Source: DATKZH01 sp964475955 (GTDB lineage: Bacteria > Planctomycetota > Planctomycetia > Pirellulales > Thermoguttaceae). From it: a DNA stretch of 38,905 bases. The position numbers were made by a program, and so were the translations under genes. The notes under the pieces are model-generated. The model saw only the letters and a list, made by a program, of their open reading frames with translations, was not told the origin of the DNA and did not search any database. Position 1 is the first letter of the stretch, and every line of letters begins with the position of its first letter. The stretch spans positions 1-38,905 of the forward strand of contig CAYYZY010000060.1 in assembly GCA_964475955.1 (NCBI GenBank), in the 5' to 3' direction. Shown piece after piece: positions 1-8,274 of this stretch.

Positions 1-2
1 TG

Positions 3-152
3 GCCACCTGGCGGTGGTACCACGGGCGGAGGTCGGGGCCGTACTGGCGGTTGGCGTACCGGGCGGCCGGCCGGCAGTGCTCGGTCTACCTGGGCCGCAT
101 GGGGGAGGGCATCAGACGCGTGCGAGGGGTGTTGGCCCGATTGCAGCGGGGG
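3..152 (+). pseudogene. C-terminal fragment of a DUF6788-like protein (edge of window)
   Basis: The frame opening at base 3 encodes a short stretch with the motifs GPYWRLAYR and CSVYLGR, followed by a basic helix ending near RGVLARLQRG. This resembles the C-terminal GPYW...YR.GGR...YLG signature of small DUF6788-type proteins, which often sit next to transposase or integrase genes. The N-terminal part lies outside the window. No stop codon follows the recognisable part: the frame runs on through low-complexity sequence that looks non-coding, so the true 3' end appears lost or shifted. A frame +1 TAA occurs near 192. The function of the family is unknown to me. Assignment is by motif resemblance only. 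Confidence 0.35.
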
Positions 153-317
153 TTCCATCGTGACGCCACCTGCTTCGTTGGGAACGCCCTAACGCGAGGC
201 TCCGCCTCGCCCCCCTCGCGCATCGTGACGCCGCTCCGCGTCGTCACGCAGTTGCCGGACGCTTCGCGTGCTCGGGGGCGGAAGGCCCCTGAGGGTTGTT
301 TCGCCCCCTGGGCCGCG

Positions 318-1322
318 CTACGGGATGACCAGCGCTGCGCCCGTCCAGGCGGCGGCCTCGAACAGTGCGGCCCGAACGCTGATCGGCAACGGATCGATCA
401 TGTACGGCGCGCAACTGCCGGCCCGGTAGTAGCCGAGCGAGTAGATGCACTCGTTGGGCGGATAGAGGCCCATCTTGTACGGCAGCACCGGAACGGTGAG
501 GAAGAAGTGGGCCCCGGAGATGACCGGCTGCAAGTAGGGGCCGCAGGAGTGACCGTACTGCTCCAGGTGGACTTGCTCGAAGTAGGCCGGCTTGTGGCAC
601 AGCGCCGAGGCCTTCCACGTGAAGGTGATCGGCGCCCAGCCGTGCGTGAGTCGGTCGGGCGCCTCGCCGTCGAACAGCGGACACTCTTTGGGGAACGTCG
701 ACCCGGGAGCCGAAATGTCGTGCGTGATCTGGTTGATCGGCGTCAGCCCCACCGCGGAACAGGGGTCTTCGGGCACCAGCGGCGCGACGACCACCGATTC
801 CGGCTCCGCCGACTCGAGCGGATCGGGCTCCATCAGAGGCTCGTCGATGATCACGTCGGGGAGCTTCTCGGGGGCCAGCCGCTCGGCGCGGGAGTCCTCC
901 AGCGCGTCGTCCTGGAGCGTGGTGCCCGAAAGGATCGGCTTCGCCCGCGTCTTGCCGTTCTCGACCTGCGCCTTGCCGTCCTCGAAGGGGTCGTCGAACG
1001 GGTCGACTTCGCCTGTTTCTGCGCCTGGGGAGGCGACCGGCGCGGCGAACTGGGCCAGCCGTTCGGCGCGTCCGTCGGGGAGGTGAGCGGGGGCGCCGGC
1101 GCGTCGGACGTCGTCCTTCGACGGCCGGTAGGGGAGCCACATGAGCTGTTGGTCCGACCCGTCGGTGGTGTAGCTGACTTGCTCGACTTGCTTGGCCTGG
1201 TTGGCTTGCTTGGCGGGGCCGTCGCCGGTTGCGGCGTCGGACGTGAAGACGGCCGTGCTGACGACCGACTCGCCGGCCCAAGCGGCGCCTGGCCATGCGG
1301 CGGCCAAAGCGACCGCCAACAC
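318..1322 (-). CDS. Secreted protein of unknown function
   Basis: About 334 residues from a GTG at 1322. That start gives a short hydrophobic signal segment ending in PGAAWA, then a mature protein beginning near GES. The middle is acidic and low in complexity (EVDPFDDPFEDGK). The C-terminal third is conserved-looking, with cysteines and aromatics (HSCGPYLQP, NECIYSLGYYRAGSCAP). I do not recognise a domain; the signal peptide suggests a periplasmic or cell-surface role. No good Shine-Dalgarno is visible. Upstream in-frame codons run through a palindromic repeat (1372-1439), so the start should lie downstream of that repeat. It sits 3' of guaB on the same strand, about 150 nt away, with the repeat between them. 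Confidence 0.65.
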   Translation of the reverse strand: MLAVALAAAWPGAAWAGESVVSTAVFTSDAATGDGPAKQANQAKQVEQVSYTTDGSDQQLMWLPYRPSKDDVRRAGAPAHLPDGRAERLAQFAAPVASPGAETGEVDPFDDPFEDGKAQVENGKTRAKPILSGTTLQDDALEDSRAERLAPEKLPDVIIDEPLMEPDPLESAEPESVVVAPLVPEDPCSAVGLTPINQITHDISAPGSTFPKECPLFDGEAPDRLTHGWAPITFTWKASALCHKPAYFEQVHLEQYGHSCGPYLQPVISGAHFFLTVPVLPYKMGLYPPNECIYSLGYYRAGSCAPYMIDPLPISVRAALFEAAAWTGAALVIP

Positions 1323-1371
1323 GGCGGCGAACCGGAAGGGAACGGCGCGGTCGGTCTTCGTCGGAAGACCC

Positions 1372-1439
1372 GTAGGGTGGGTGCTTGCACCCACGCGGCG
1401 ACCGCGGTTTTCCGGCGTGCGTGCAAGCACGCATCCTAC
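1372..1439. repeat. Intergenic palindromic doublet, loops CTTG/CAAG
   Basis: Outer arms GTAGG (1372-1376) and CCTAC (1435-1439) enclose two hairpins. Hairpin 1 (1377-1394) has a 7-bp stem and loop CTTG. Hairpin 2 (1417-1434) has a 7-bp stem including one G-T pair and loop CAAG. The two loops are exact complements. The element lies between guaB and the downstream secreted-protein gene. A related single hairpin with loop CAAG occurs at 28049-28066. Confidence 0.8.
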
Positions 1440-1473
1440 AGATCGCCCTGCCCCGGCCGTGTTTCGACAAAGC

Positions 1474-2949
1474 CTAGTCTTCGTCGAACGTGTACTCCGC
1501 GCTGTAGTTCGGAGCTTCCTGCGTAATCGCGATGTCATGAGGGTGGCTCTCCCGCACAGAGGCTGGTGAAACCTGGATGAACCGCGAATCGCTGCGCAGC
1601 TCATCGATGGTCCGAGTTCCGCAATAACCCATGCCTGCTCGAAGGCCCCCCACGAGCTGATATACGAACGGCCCCAAGGGGCCTTTGAACGGTATGCGTC
1701 CTTCCACCCCTTCCGGGACGAGTTTATGCCGCTGGCGGTCGCCGGTCTGGCGATACCGTTCGCTGGAGCCCTGCACCATGGCGCCCAGCGAGCCCATTCC
1801 CCGGTAAATCTTGAACGTCCGTCCCTGGTAGAGGATCCGGTCGCCGGGGCTCTCCTCCAGCCCGGCAAACAGCCCGCCGATCATCACCACGTGCGCGCCG
1901 GCGGCGAGCGCTTTGGCCAAATCGCCGGAGTAGCGGATGCCGCCGTCGGCGACGATCGGCGTGCCCGAGTCCTTCGCCGCTTGCGCGGCCCGGTAGATCG
2001 CGGTAATCTGCGGCACGCCGACCCCGGAGATGACCCGCGTGGTGCAGATCGAGCCGGGGCCGATCCCCACCTTGACGGCGTCGGCCCCCGCGGCGACCAG
2101 CGCCCGACAGCCTTCGGCGGTCGCCACGTTGCCGGCCACCACGTCGATGTCCCATTGCTCCTTGATCTTCTTGACCGTGTCGATCACGTTCGACGAGTGC
2201 CCGTGGGCGCTGTCGACCACCAGCACGTCGACGTCCTCCTCGATCAGCCGGCCCGCCCGATCGTAGTCGTGGACCCCCACGGCCGCCCCGACCCTCAGCC
2301 TCCCTTGCCCATCTTTGCAGGCGTTCGGGTAGCGCCGGATCATATCGATGTCTTTGATCGTAATCAGGCCAGTCAGTCTGAAATCTTCGTCAACCAGCAG
2401 AAGCTTCTCCACCTTTTTTTTCATCAAAACCTTCTCAGCTTGCTCAAGCGTTACGTTCCCCGTAGCCGTGACCAGGTTCTCACGGGTCATGACGTGGGAG
2501 ACGAGCAGCTCGCTGTCCTCGAGGAACCGCAGGTCGCGCCGCGTGAGGATGCCCTCCAAGTGGCCGTCGGGCTGCGTGATCGGCACCCCCGACACGTTGA
2601 CCTGGTCCATCAGCTCCCGGGCCTGGCCGACGGTGGCCTCGGGCGGGAGCCGGGCCGGATTGGGGATGATCCCGTTGGCGCTGCGCTTGACCTTCTTCAC
2701 CTCCTCGGCCTGGGAGCGTATCGGCATGTTCTTGTGGATGACGCCGATCCCCCCCTCCTGGGCCAGGGCGATCGACATCTCGGACTCGGTGACCGTATCC
2801 ATCGGGGCGCTGAGGATCGGCACGGTGAGCCGAATCCGGTTGGTCAGGCGCGTGCTCACGTCGACGTTGCTGGGGACGACGTCGCTGTGGCGGGGCTCGA
2901 GCAAAACGTCGTCGAACGTAACTCCTTGGTATGCAATCTTTTCCTGCAT
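1474..2949 (-). CDS. guaB: Inosine-5'-monophosphate dehydrogenase
   Basis: Full-length, 491 residues. It catalyses the NAD-dependent oxidation of IMP to XMP, the committed step of cytosolic GMP synthesis. The N-terminal barrel strands (FDDVLLEPRHSDV) are followed by a tandem CBS (Bateman) insert at about residues 95-205. The barrel then resumes with DSAHGH, GNVAT and the catalytic loop GIGPGSICTTR, with the nucleophile at Cys302. Phosphate-binding GGIRYSGD, MIGG and the flap region QGSSERYRQ are present. The ATG at 2949 is preceded by a strong Shine-Dalgarno (GGGAGGAGA on the minus strand, plus-strand 2957-2965, 7 nt spacing). It is divergent from the antiporter gene at 3161. Nothing unusual was seen in the protein. 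Confidence 0.98.
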   Translation of the reverse strand: MQEKIAYQGVTFDDVLLEPRHSDVVPSNVDVSTRLTNRIRLTVPILSAPMDTVTESEMSIALAQEGGIGVIHKNMPIRSQAEEVKKVKRSANGIIPNPARLPPEATVGQARELMDQVNVSGVPITQPDGHLEGILTRRDLRFLEDSELLVSHVMTRENLVTATGNVTLEQAEKVLMKKKVEKLLLVDEDFRLTGLITIKDIDMIRRYPNACKDGQGRLRVGAAVGVHDYDRAGRLIEEDVDVLVVDSAHGHSSNVIDTVKKIKEQWDIDVVAGNVATAEGCRALVAAGADAVKVGIGPGSICTTRVISGVGVPQITAIYRAAQAAKDSGTPIVADGGIRYSGDLAKALAAGAHVVMIGGLFAGLEESPGDRILYQGRTFKIYRGMGSLGAMVQGSSERYRQTGDRQRHKLVPEGVEGRIPFKGPLGPFVYQLVGGLRAGMGYCGTRTIDELRSDSRFIQVSPASVRESHPHDIAITQEAPNYSAEYTFDED

Positions 2950-2987
2950 CGGACGGTCTCCTCCCTTGGCTGGATGCTTGAGTGCTG

Positions 2988-3015
2988 ATTATCCGGTTTT
3001 GCGTCGAGAATGCAA
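2988..3015 (-). promoter_or_regulatory. Candidate sigma70 promoter of guaB
   Basis: Read on the minus strand: a -35-like TTGCAT (plus-strand 3010-3015), a 16-nt spacer and a -10 GATAAT (2988-2993). The -10 matches consensus at 5 of 6 positions; the -35 is weak. This predicts a leader of about 30 nt before the guaB Shine-Dalgarno and start. Confidence 0.45.
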
Positions 3016-3160
3016 TTCAGTGGCACGTCCTTGCGCGCAGGAGCGGGCCCTGATCCGCCGGTCGGCCGCGCCCTCGGCCGCCCTCGGCGACCTGCCACCC
3101 GCTTTGGTGTATCATGGCGCCCGAGCCAAGGGGGCATGGAGCTTCTGGGGAGTGTGGCAC

Positions 3161-4552
3161 GTGCAACAGCAGCCGGAGCGCATCGAGTTTCGCGGCGGAG
3201 CCTGGGTGAGCCTGGTCCCCCTGGTCGTGTTCGTTCTCGGGACCGCGGCCCTGGTGATCGCGGGCGCGCCCGAGGTGGAGGGGATGATCCTGGTGGCCAT
3301 GGCCGGGATCTCGCTGGGCCTGATGCTCGCGCGCAAGCCGGCCGTCTACACCGACCGCGTGTTCGCGCTGATGGCCGACCGGACCGCCACGGTCGCCATC
3401 GTGGCGTGGCTCTGGGCCGGCACGTTCTCGGGCATCCTGGCCGATTCGGGGCTGGTCGAGGCGATCGTCTGGGTCGGCGCGCAACTGCACCTGACCGGGG
3501 CGGCCTTCACGGTGATGGTGTTCCTCGCGTCGGCCCTGTTCGCCGTGACGGTGGGCACCGGCGTGGGAACCGCCGTCGGCTTCACGGCGGTGATGTACCC
3601 GGCCGGCATCGCGTTGGGGGCGAATCCAGGGGCCGTGCTGGGGGCGATCCTCAGCGGGGCGGCGCTGGGCGACAACCTGGCGCCCATCTCGGATACGACG
3701 ATCGTGTCGGCCGCCACGCAGGAGACCGACGTGGCTGGCGTGGTCCGCTCACGCCTGAAATATGTGCTCGTGGCCGCGGCCCTTTCCGGCGTGCTGTTCG
3801 CCCTGGTCGGCGGCGGGCGGGGGACCGTCGACGTGGCTCAGGCCGAGAGCCTGATGGGCCGGATCGCCAACCCCAAGGGCCTGCCCATGCTGATCCCCGC
3901 GGCGATCGTCTTCTTCGTCGCGGTCTTGGGGCGGAATTTTTTAGCCGCGTTGACCGCGGGGCTGGTGGCCGCCGTGCTGATCGGCCCCCTGTCCGGCGCG
4001 TTCGCGCTGGCCGACGTGTTTCGCGTCACGGCGGACCGTTCCGTGGAGGGAAGCGCCGTGGACGGGGCGTTGGGCTTGGTGCCCACCTGCATCCTGACGC
4101 TCCTGCTGGTGACCGCCATGGGGATCATGGCCGATTCCGGGTTCCTCAACCAGCTCATGGCGTGGCTCGACCGCAGGGTCGCCCGAACCGTACGGGGTGC
4201 GGAGGGGACGATTGTCGGGCTGACGGCGTTTGCGAACCTGTGCGTGTCGGTGAACACCGTGGCGATGATCGCGGTGGGGCCGTTGGCCAATCAGCTTCGC
4301 CTGCGGCACGGGATCCATCCTTACCGCAGCGCCAATCTGATGGACACGGTATCGTGCTCGTTTCCGTACGCGCTGCCCTACGCCGCGCCGCTGGTGGCCG
4401 CGGCCGCCGTCCAGAACACGGTGGCCGCCCGCTACGCCTTCGTCGAAGTCCTGCCCTGGATGCAGGTCGCGCCGTACTTCTTCTACGGGATGCTGCTCTT
4501 CCCGCTGATGATCGCGGCGGTCGCCACGGGTTACGGGAGGAAGGCGGGGTAG
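3161..4552 (+). CDS. NhaC-type Na+/H+ antiporter family protein
   Basis: 463 residues from GTG 3161, chosen because a Shine-Dalgarno GGGGAG (3147-3152) lies 8 nt upstream; the frame is open further 5' but that part overlaps guaB antisense. It is a polytopic inner-membrane protein with about 10-12 hydrophobic helices and a short cytoplasmic N-terminus (VQQQPERIEFRGG). The motif SGAALGDNLAPISDTTIV (about residues 165-182) matches the ion-binding signature of the NhaC/ArsB-related antiporters. A second half carries the pseudo-symmetric region SVNTVAMIAVGPLANQ. Expected role is sodium or cation extrusion coupled to proton entry; the actual ion cannot be told from sequence. It is convergent with the SPFH gene at 4566, which it nearly abuts. 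Confidence 0.88.
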   Translation: MQQQPERIEFRGGAWVSLVPLVVFVLGTAALVIAGAPEVEGMILVAMAGISLGLMLARKPAVYTDRVFALMADRTATVAIVAWLWAGTFSGILADSGLVEAIVWVGAQLHLTGAAFTVMVFLASALFAVTVGTGVGTAVGFTAVMYPAGIALGANPGAVLGAILSGAALGDNLAPISDTTIVSAATQETDVAGVVRSRLKYVLVAAALSGVLFALVGGGRGTVDVAQAESLMGRIANPKGLPMLIPAAIVFFVAVLGRNFLAALTAGLVAAVLIGPLSGAFALADVFRVTADRSVEGSAVDGALGLVPTCILTLLLVTAMGIMADSGFLNQLMAWLDRRVARTVRGAEGTIVGLTAFANLCVSVNTVAMIAVGPLANQLRLRHGIHPYRSANLMDTVSCSFPYALPYAAPLVAAAAVQNTVAARYAFVEVLPWMQVAPYFFYGMLLFPLMIAAVATGYGRKAG

Positions 4553-4565
4553 GCGGGGCCCCGCC

Positions 4566-5963
4566 TCAGTTCTCGTCTTCGCCGACCAGCTTCTGTTCGA
4601 CCTTGTCGGCCTGCCAGGCGATCGCCGACAGGGCGCGGCTGACCTCGAGTGGGTCGAGCGTTTCGGCCATCTGGTTGGTCTGGAGGACGACCATCGCCTG
4701 ACCGTTGACGTCGCGCACGGCAAAGGCGCCGTGGAGCATCTTCCGGTTGTAGCGAAGCAGGGTCATGGCGTGTTTGTCGACGGCCGGTCCGCAGATGGAC
4801 CAGAAGGTGACGACGTCGTGCCCGGCGTCGTCCGACTGGTCGAACTCGACGTGGACGACCTGCTTGCGCAGCGAGCCGACCGGAACCGTGATCTCGATCC
4901 GGCCGCCCGACTCGGCGATCTTGTGGCCTGCGCCTTCGGCCACGTTGCGGACCATGGATTTGGGGTCCTTGGTGGAGGGCGCGAGGTCGTCGAAGCTGAG
5001 TCCGCCGGCCGCTCCCGGGGTGGGAGCCGGCGAGCCGGGCGCTCCGCGCGATCCGGGCGGAGCGGGGGGCGCCGGTCCGCCGGGAGACGGCGGCCCGCCG
5101 GGGGCCGCGGGCCCGCCGCCGCTCATCGCCTGCTGGATCATGCCGGGCATCATCATGCCGAAGCCGGCGCCCATGCCCATGCCCATGCCGCCGGTGGCTT
5201 CGCCGCCGCCGTGTTCGGCCATTTTCGACATGCTCTGGGCCGCCTGGAACTTCATGAAGGCGTTCAGGTCGCCGACGGCGCCCATGGCGCTGCGCGCGTC
5301 GATCGCCTTCTGTACCTCTTCGGGAGGGGTGATCGCATTGATGAAGAAATCGGCCAGTTCCAGGCCGTACTTGGCGAACTCCTCGCTCACCTTCGCCCGG
5401 GTGCCCCCGGCGATCTCGTCGTACCGGGCGGGCAGGTCGAGCACGCTCATGCCGATCGTGCCCAGCAGGTCGGTCATTCGGGCGACGATCAGGTCCTTGA
5501 GGAAGGAGGAGACCTCCTCGGTGGTGTACTTGCCCTGAGTGCCGACGAGCGTGTTCAGCAGCACGGGCGAGTCGACCACGCGGAAGGAGAACTTGCCGAA
5601 GCTGCGCAGCCGCACCATGCCGAAGTCGCGGTCGCGGAAGGTGATGGGCTGGCGCGTGCCCCACTTCTGGTCGAGAAACGTCTGCTTGCCGACGAAGTAG
5701 ACCAGGCACTGGAAGGGCGACTGCTCCCACGGGATGGTCAACAGCCGCGTGATGATCGGCACGTTGGCCGTGGAGAGCGTGTAGCGGCCCGGCCCGAACT
5801 GGTCCATGGCCTTGCCGTCGCGGAAGAAGACCGCCTCCTGGTTCTCCTGGACGATCAACTGCGCGCCGAGCTTGATGTCGGCCGAGCCCTGCGGCGGGAT
5901 CCGCTGGACCAACGACCGGTTGGCCTCGTCGAAGAATTGGATGACTTCCAAACGTGCGGCCAT
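4566..5963 (-). CDS. SPFH/band-7 (YdjI-like) protein with Gly/Pro linker and extra C-terminal domain
   Basis: 465 residues. The N-terminal ~260 residues match the SPFH (stomatin/prohibitin/flotillin) family of the YdjI or virion-core-like type: IQFFDEANRSLVQRIPPQG, then QLIVQENQEAVFFRDG, GPGRYTLSTANVPII, and the helical stalk FAKYGLELADFFINAITPP. There is no obvious N-terminal membrane helix. A low-complexity Met/Gly/Pro linker follows at about residues 265-330. The last ~130 residues (RIEITVPVG, STICGPA-like strand, LLRYNRKMLHGAFAV, VVLQTNQM) form a mixed alpha/beta domain reminiscent of YbjN or CesT-type folds; that comparison is tentative. Family members often end in a zinc ribbon, absent here. 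It is followed in transcription by nothing; the small gene 6015-6524 lies just upstream on the same strand, so the two probably form an operon. Confidence 0.85.
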   Translation of the reverse strand: MAARLEVIQFFDEANRSLVQRIPPQGSADIKLGAQLIVQENQEAVFFRDGKAMDQFGPGRYTLSTANVPIITRLLTIPWEQSPFQCLVYFVGKQTFLDQKWGTRQPITFRDRDFGMVRLRSFGKFSFRVVDSPVLLNTLVGTQGKYTTEEVSSFLKDLIVARMTDLLGTIGMSVLDLPARYDEIAGGTRAKVSEEFAKYGLELADFFINAITPPEEVQKAIDARSAMGAVGDLNAFMKFQAAQSMSKMAEHGGGEATGGMGMGMGAGFGMMMPGMIQQAMSGGGPAAPGGPPSPGGPAPPAPPGSRGAPGSPAPTPGAAGGLSFDDLAPSTKDPKSMVRNVAEGAGHKIAESGGRIEITVPVGSLRKQVVHVEFDQSDDAGHDVVTFWSICGPAVDKHAMTLLRYNRKMLHGAFAVRDVNGQAMVVLQTNQMAETLDPLEVSRALSAIAWQADKVEQKLVGEDEN

Positions 5964-6014
5964 GAGAAGACCCCTTGATCACGGGTGGAGAAGATGTTCG
6001 CCAGACGCGGGCGG

Positions 6015-6524
6015 CTATTCGAGGCCCTTGAGCATGTCTTCGCGGACGTCCCACTGCTGTTCGAGGACGTCGATCTGTTGAAGCAGGTCGGCAACGCCGG
6101 CGGGTATGCGGTCCGGGGCGTCGGGCAGCGCCTCGACCGACTCGCCCACCGCGTCGACCCGCTGCATCAGACCGACGTCGTGCTCGTAGACCCGGTCGAG
6201 GAGGTCCTCGCGCACCCGAACCAGGTCGAAAAAGCCGCTGTATCCCTGCATGGCGCCGCGGATTCGGGCGATGAGCTTGTCGAGCCGCGCGCGGAGGCGG
6301 TCGACCTGGGGCAGGACGTCGATCTGGCCGGCGTCGGCCAGCGGCCGGCTCAACTCGTCGATCGCGCGCTTCGATCGCTGGAGGCGATCGGCCAGCCACT
6401 CGCGCTGGAGCTCGTCGCTATCGCGGCGGTACTCCTTCTCCAGGTAGCCCCGGAAACCGGGAATGTACCGCAGGATGGTCTCCACCCAGTTGCGATGCTC
6501 GGCGTGGTCCTTTGGCTCCGGCAT
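6015..6524 (-). CDS. Small helical protein upstream of the SPFH gene, unknown function
   Basis: 169 residues, no signal peptide or membrane segment. The sequence is charged and almost entirely helical by composition, with heptad-like stretches (LQREWLADRLQRSKRAIDEL, VDRLRARLDKLIARI), so coiled-coil assembly is likely. Near the N-terminus it carries IPGFRGYLEKEYRRDSD, an amphipathic segment that may contact the membrane or a partner. The gene ends 51 nt before the SPFH gene starts on the same strand. That spacing suggests co-transcription and a shared scaffold role with the SPFH protein, which is inference. I do not recognise the family. Confidence 0.75.
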   Translation of the reverse strand: MPEPKDHAEHRNWVETILRYIPGFRGYLEKEYRRDSDELQREWLADRLQRSKRAIDELSRPLADAGQIDVLPQVDRLRARLDKLIARIRGAMQGYSGFFDLVRVREDLLDRVYEHDVGLMQRVDAVGESVEALPDAPDRIPAGVADLLQQIDVLEQQWDVREDMLKGLE

Positions 6525-7128
6525 GCCAATCCCCCTCGTTCGGCGGGTGACGGGTGTCCACAGTTGTCCTATCGATGTCTTCGCAAACGCGGGCCGATTC
6601 TTGCATCATACCCAACCGCGCACAGGACGGAAGTGGGGTTGACCGGGCGCGTGGCCTCCCTCGCCGCCACAGACCGTACGACCGATCCTGTCGCCCCATC
6701 GGTGGGGCCTCGGTGGCGGTTCAAACCGCGCGACGGCCGTTTTCTGCCTGTCTTCGATCGCAGCCGGCTTGCGGGATTCGGCGGCAGCTTGGCGAAAGCG
6801 GGAAAACTGGGCGATCGCCGCTTCGTTGCCTCCAGGGCCCCCGTAGCAGACCCTCTGCCTAGCCGACCCCAAGCTCCTCCCTCCTTCTCAATACTCCACT
6901 CTACGTTGTGTACTGCGGGGTCAGGCAAACTGCTGTTGACCGGGCCGCCCGGTTCTTGGTATCTACCGCCCACTCATTTTGGCGGGGCTCTTCGTGTCGC
7001 AAGATCGCCGGTGGCGGGTTTGCTGGCCGCCGGCTTGGGTCGTTTTTTGGGGGCCGACGGCTGGATGCCGTCGCAGGTCGCTTTCTCACATCTTTCCGCA
7101 CCTCGATCATCTTTAGGCGGGTCATTGC
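6525..7128. other. Divergent intergenic region, SPFH operon / exopolysaccharide cluster
   Basis: 604 nt with no convincing gene. On the minus side a weak -10-like TATGAT (plus-strand 6605-6610) may serve the small helical gene. On the plus side there is a candidate promoter at 6936-6965 for the exopolysaccharide cluster. The stretch 7010-7075 is rich in GCCGGC-type palindromes and contains a T6 run (7043-7048). Nothing else was recognised. Confidence 0.6.
6936..6965 (+). promoter_or_regulatory. Candidate sigma70 promoter of the exopolysaccharide cluster
   Basis: TTGACC (6936-6941), 18-nt spacer, TATCTA (6960-6965). The -35 matches at 5 of 6 positions and the -10 at 4 of 6. Transcription would begin near 6972, leaving a leader of about 155 nt before the ATG at 7129, long enough for leader-level control. 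Confidence 0.45.
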
Positions 7129-8256
7129 ATGCCGACGCAATCGGTAAGGGACATCCCAGGGTCGGCCGCTGGTCGAGCAGCCGTGGTTCTCGGCGCGTGG
7201 TTGCTCCTCGTCGCCGGGGGCTGCGCTTCGCGATGTTATCAGGCGTCCAGCCTCCCCGCCGAGCTCGTCGCTCCGCCCTTGGAGAAGGTGGATACCGAGA
7301 TGGTCTCGCGTCTGGCCGACAACGCGGTCGACAGCGAGCGGATCGGCCCGGGCGACTTGCTGTCGGTAACGATCGACCACGGCTACGGCGAGAAGCCGAC
7401 GAGCACCTCGCCGGTTTGGGTCACCGAAGACGGCTCGGCCCGGGTGCCCTCGATAGGAACCGTTCGGCTGGCCGGTCTGACGTTGCGCGACGCGGGCCAG
7501 GCGATCGCGGCGACGGGCGTGGAGCGGGGCATGTACGTCGATCCGTATCCGTACGTCACCGTGGAGATGAAACGCCAGCGCAAGAACCGGGTCAGCGTGC
7601 TGGGGGCCGTGGCCGACCCGGGCGTCAGGGAACTGCCGCGAAGCCAGAGCTACCTTCTCGACGCGCTTCTGGCCTCGGGGAACATCACGGAGAAAGCCAC
7701 GCCGAACATCGACATCATCCATTGCCGCGGCGGCGGGGAGCCGCTCTCGCCCCGTTCCGCCGAGGTGGCCGGCGGGCCGGAGCTGAATCTGGCCTCTTCG
7801 CCGTCCGGCGATCGGGGGCCCAGAACGGTCCGCGTCAATCTCGCCAGCATGGGCGGCGCCGGGGCGTCCGCAAACCATTACCTCCACGACGGCGACGTCG
7901 TCGTCGTTCGGGAGCGCGACGCGCGGTCGATCCACGTGATGGGCCTAGTGGATCAGCCCGGCGAGTACGAGCTGCCCGACGATCGGGATCTCCACCTGCT
8001 GAACGCCCTGGCGTTGGCAGGCGGTCGGAAGTCGCAGATCGCCGACAAGGTGTGGATCCTGCGTCGGGTGCCGGGGGAGGGAGAGCCGGCGCGGATCGAG
8101 GTGAGCGTGCGGGAGGCGAAGCGCAACCCGGCGGCGAACGTGCGCCTGTCGGCGGGGGACTTGGTCAGCGTGGAACAGACCCCCGCCACCTTCGTCCTCG
8201 ATCTGATGCAGAACTTCCTCCGATTTGGCTTGAGCAGTTCGGTGCCGCTGTTTTAG
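7129..8256 (+). CDS. Wza-like polysaccharide export lipoprotein
   Basis: 375 residues. It is expected to form or contribute to the outer-membrane exit channel for exopolysaccharide. The N-terminus has a hydrophobic signal (AVVLGAWLLLVAGGC) with a lipobox-like AGGC, so Cys32 is the probable lipidated residue. The Poly_export domain begins at RIGPGDLLSVTIDHGYGEK (about residue 65) with VTEDGSARVPSIGTVRLAG, followed by SLBB-type beta-grasp segments (VSVLGAVADPGVRELPR and IHVMGLVDQPGEYELPDD). The end is hydrophobic (VLDLMQNFLRFGL). It is the first gene of the cluster and lies 18 nt upstream of the Wzc-type gene, its usual functional partner. Confidence 0.9.
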   Translation: MPTQSVRDIPGSAAGRAAVVLGAWLLLVAGGCASRCYQASSLPAELVAPPLEKVDTEMVSRLADNAVDSERIGPGDLLSVTIDHGYGEKPTSTSPVWVTEDGSARVPSIGTVRLAGLTLRDAGQAIAATGVERGMYVDPYPYVTVEMKRQRKNRVSVLGAVADPGVRELPRSQSYLLDALLASGNITEKATPNIDIIHCRGGGEPLSPRSAEVAGGPELNLASSPSGDRGPRTVRVNLASMGGAGASANHYLHDGDVVVVRERDARSIHVMGLVDQPGEYELPDDRDLHLLNALALAGGRKSQIADKVWILRRVPGEGEPARIEVSVREAKRNPAANVRLSAGDLVSVEQTPATFVLDLMQNFLRFGLSSSVPLF

Positions 8257-8274
8257 AACGGGATTGTCCTTTCC

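Noticed and set aside
2348..3160. N-terminal extension of the antiporter frame by about 270 codons
   Set aside because: It is antisense to guaB and Ser/Arg-rich; the GGGGAG-preceded GTG at 3161 gives the normal family length.
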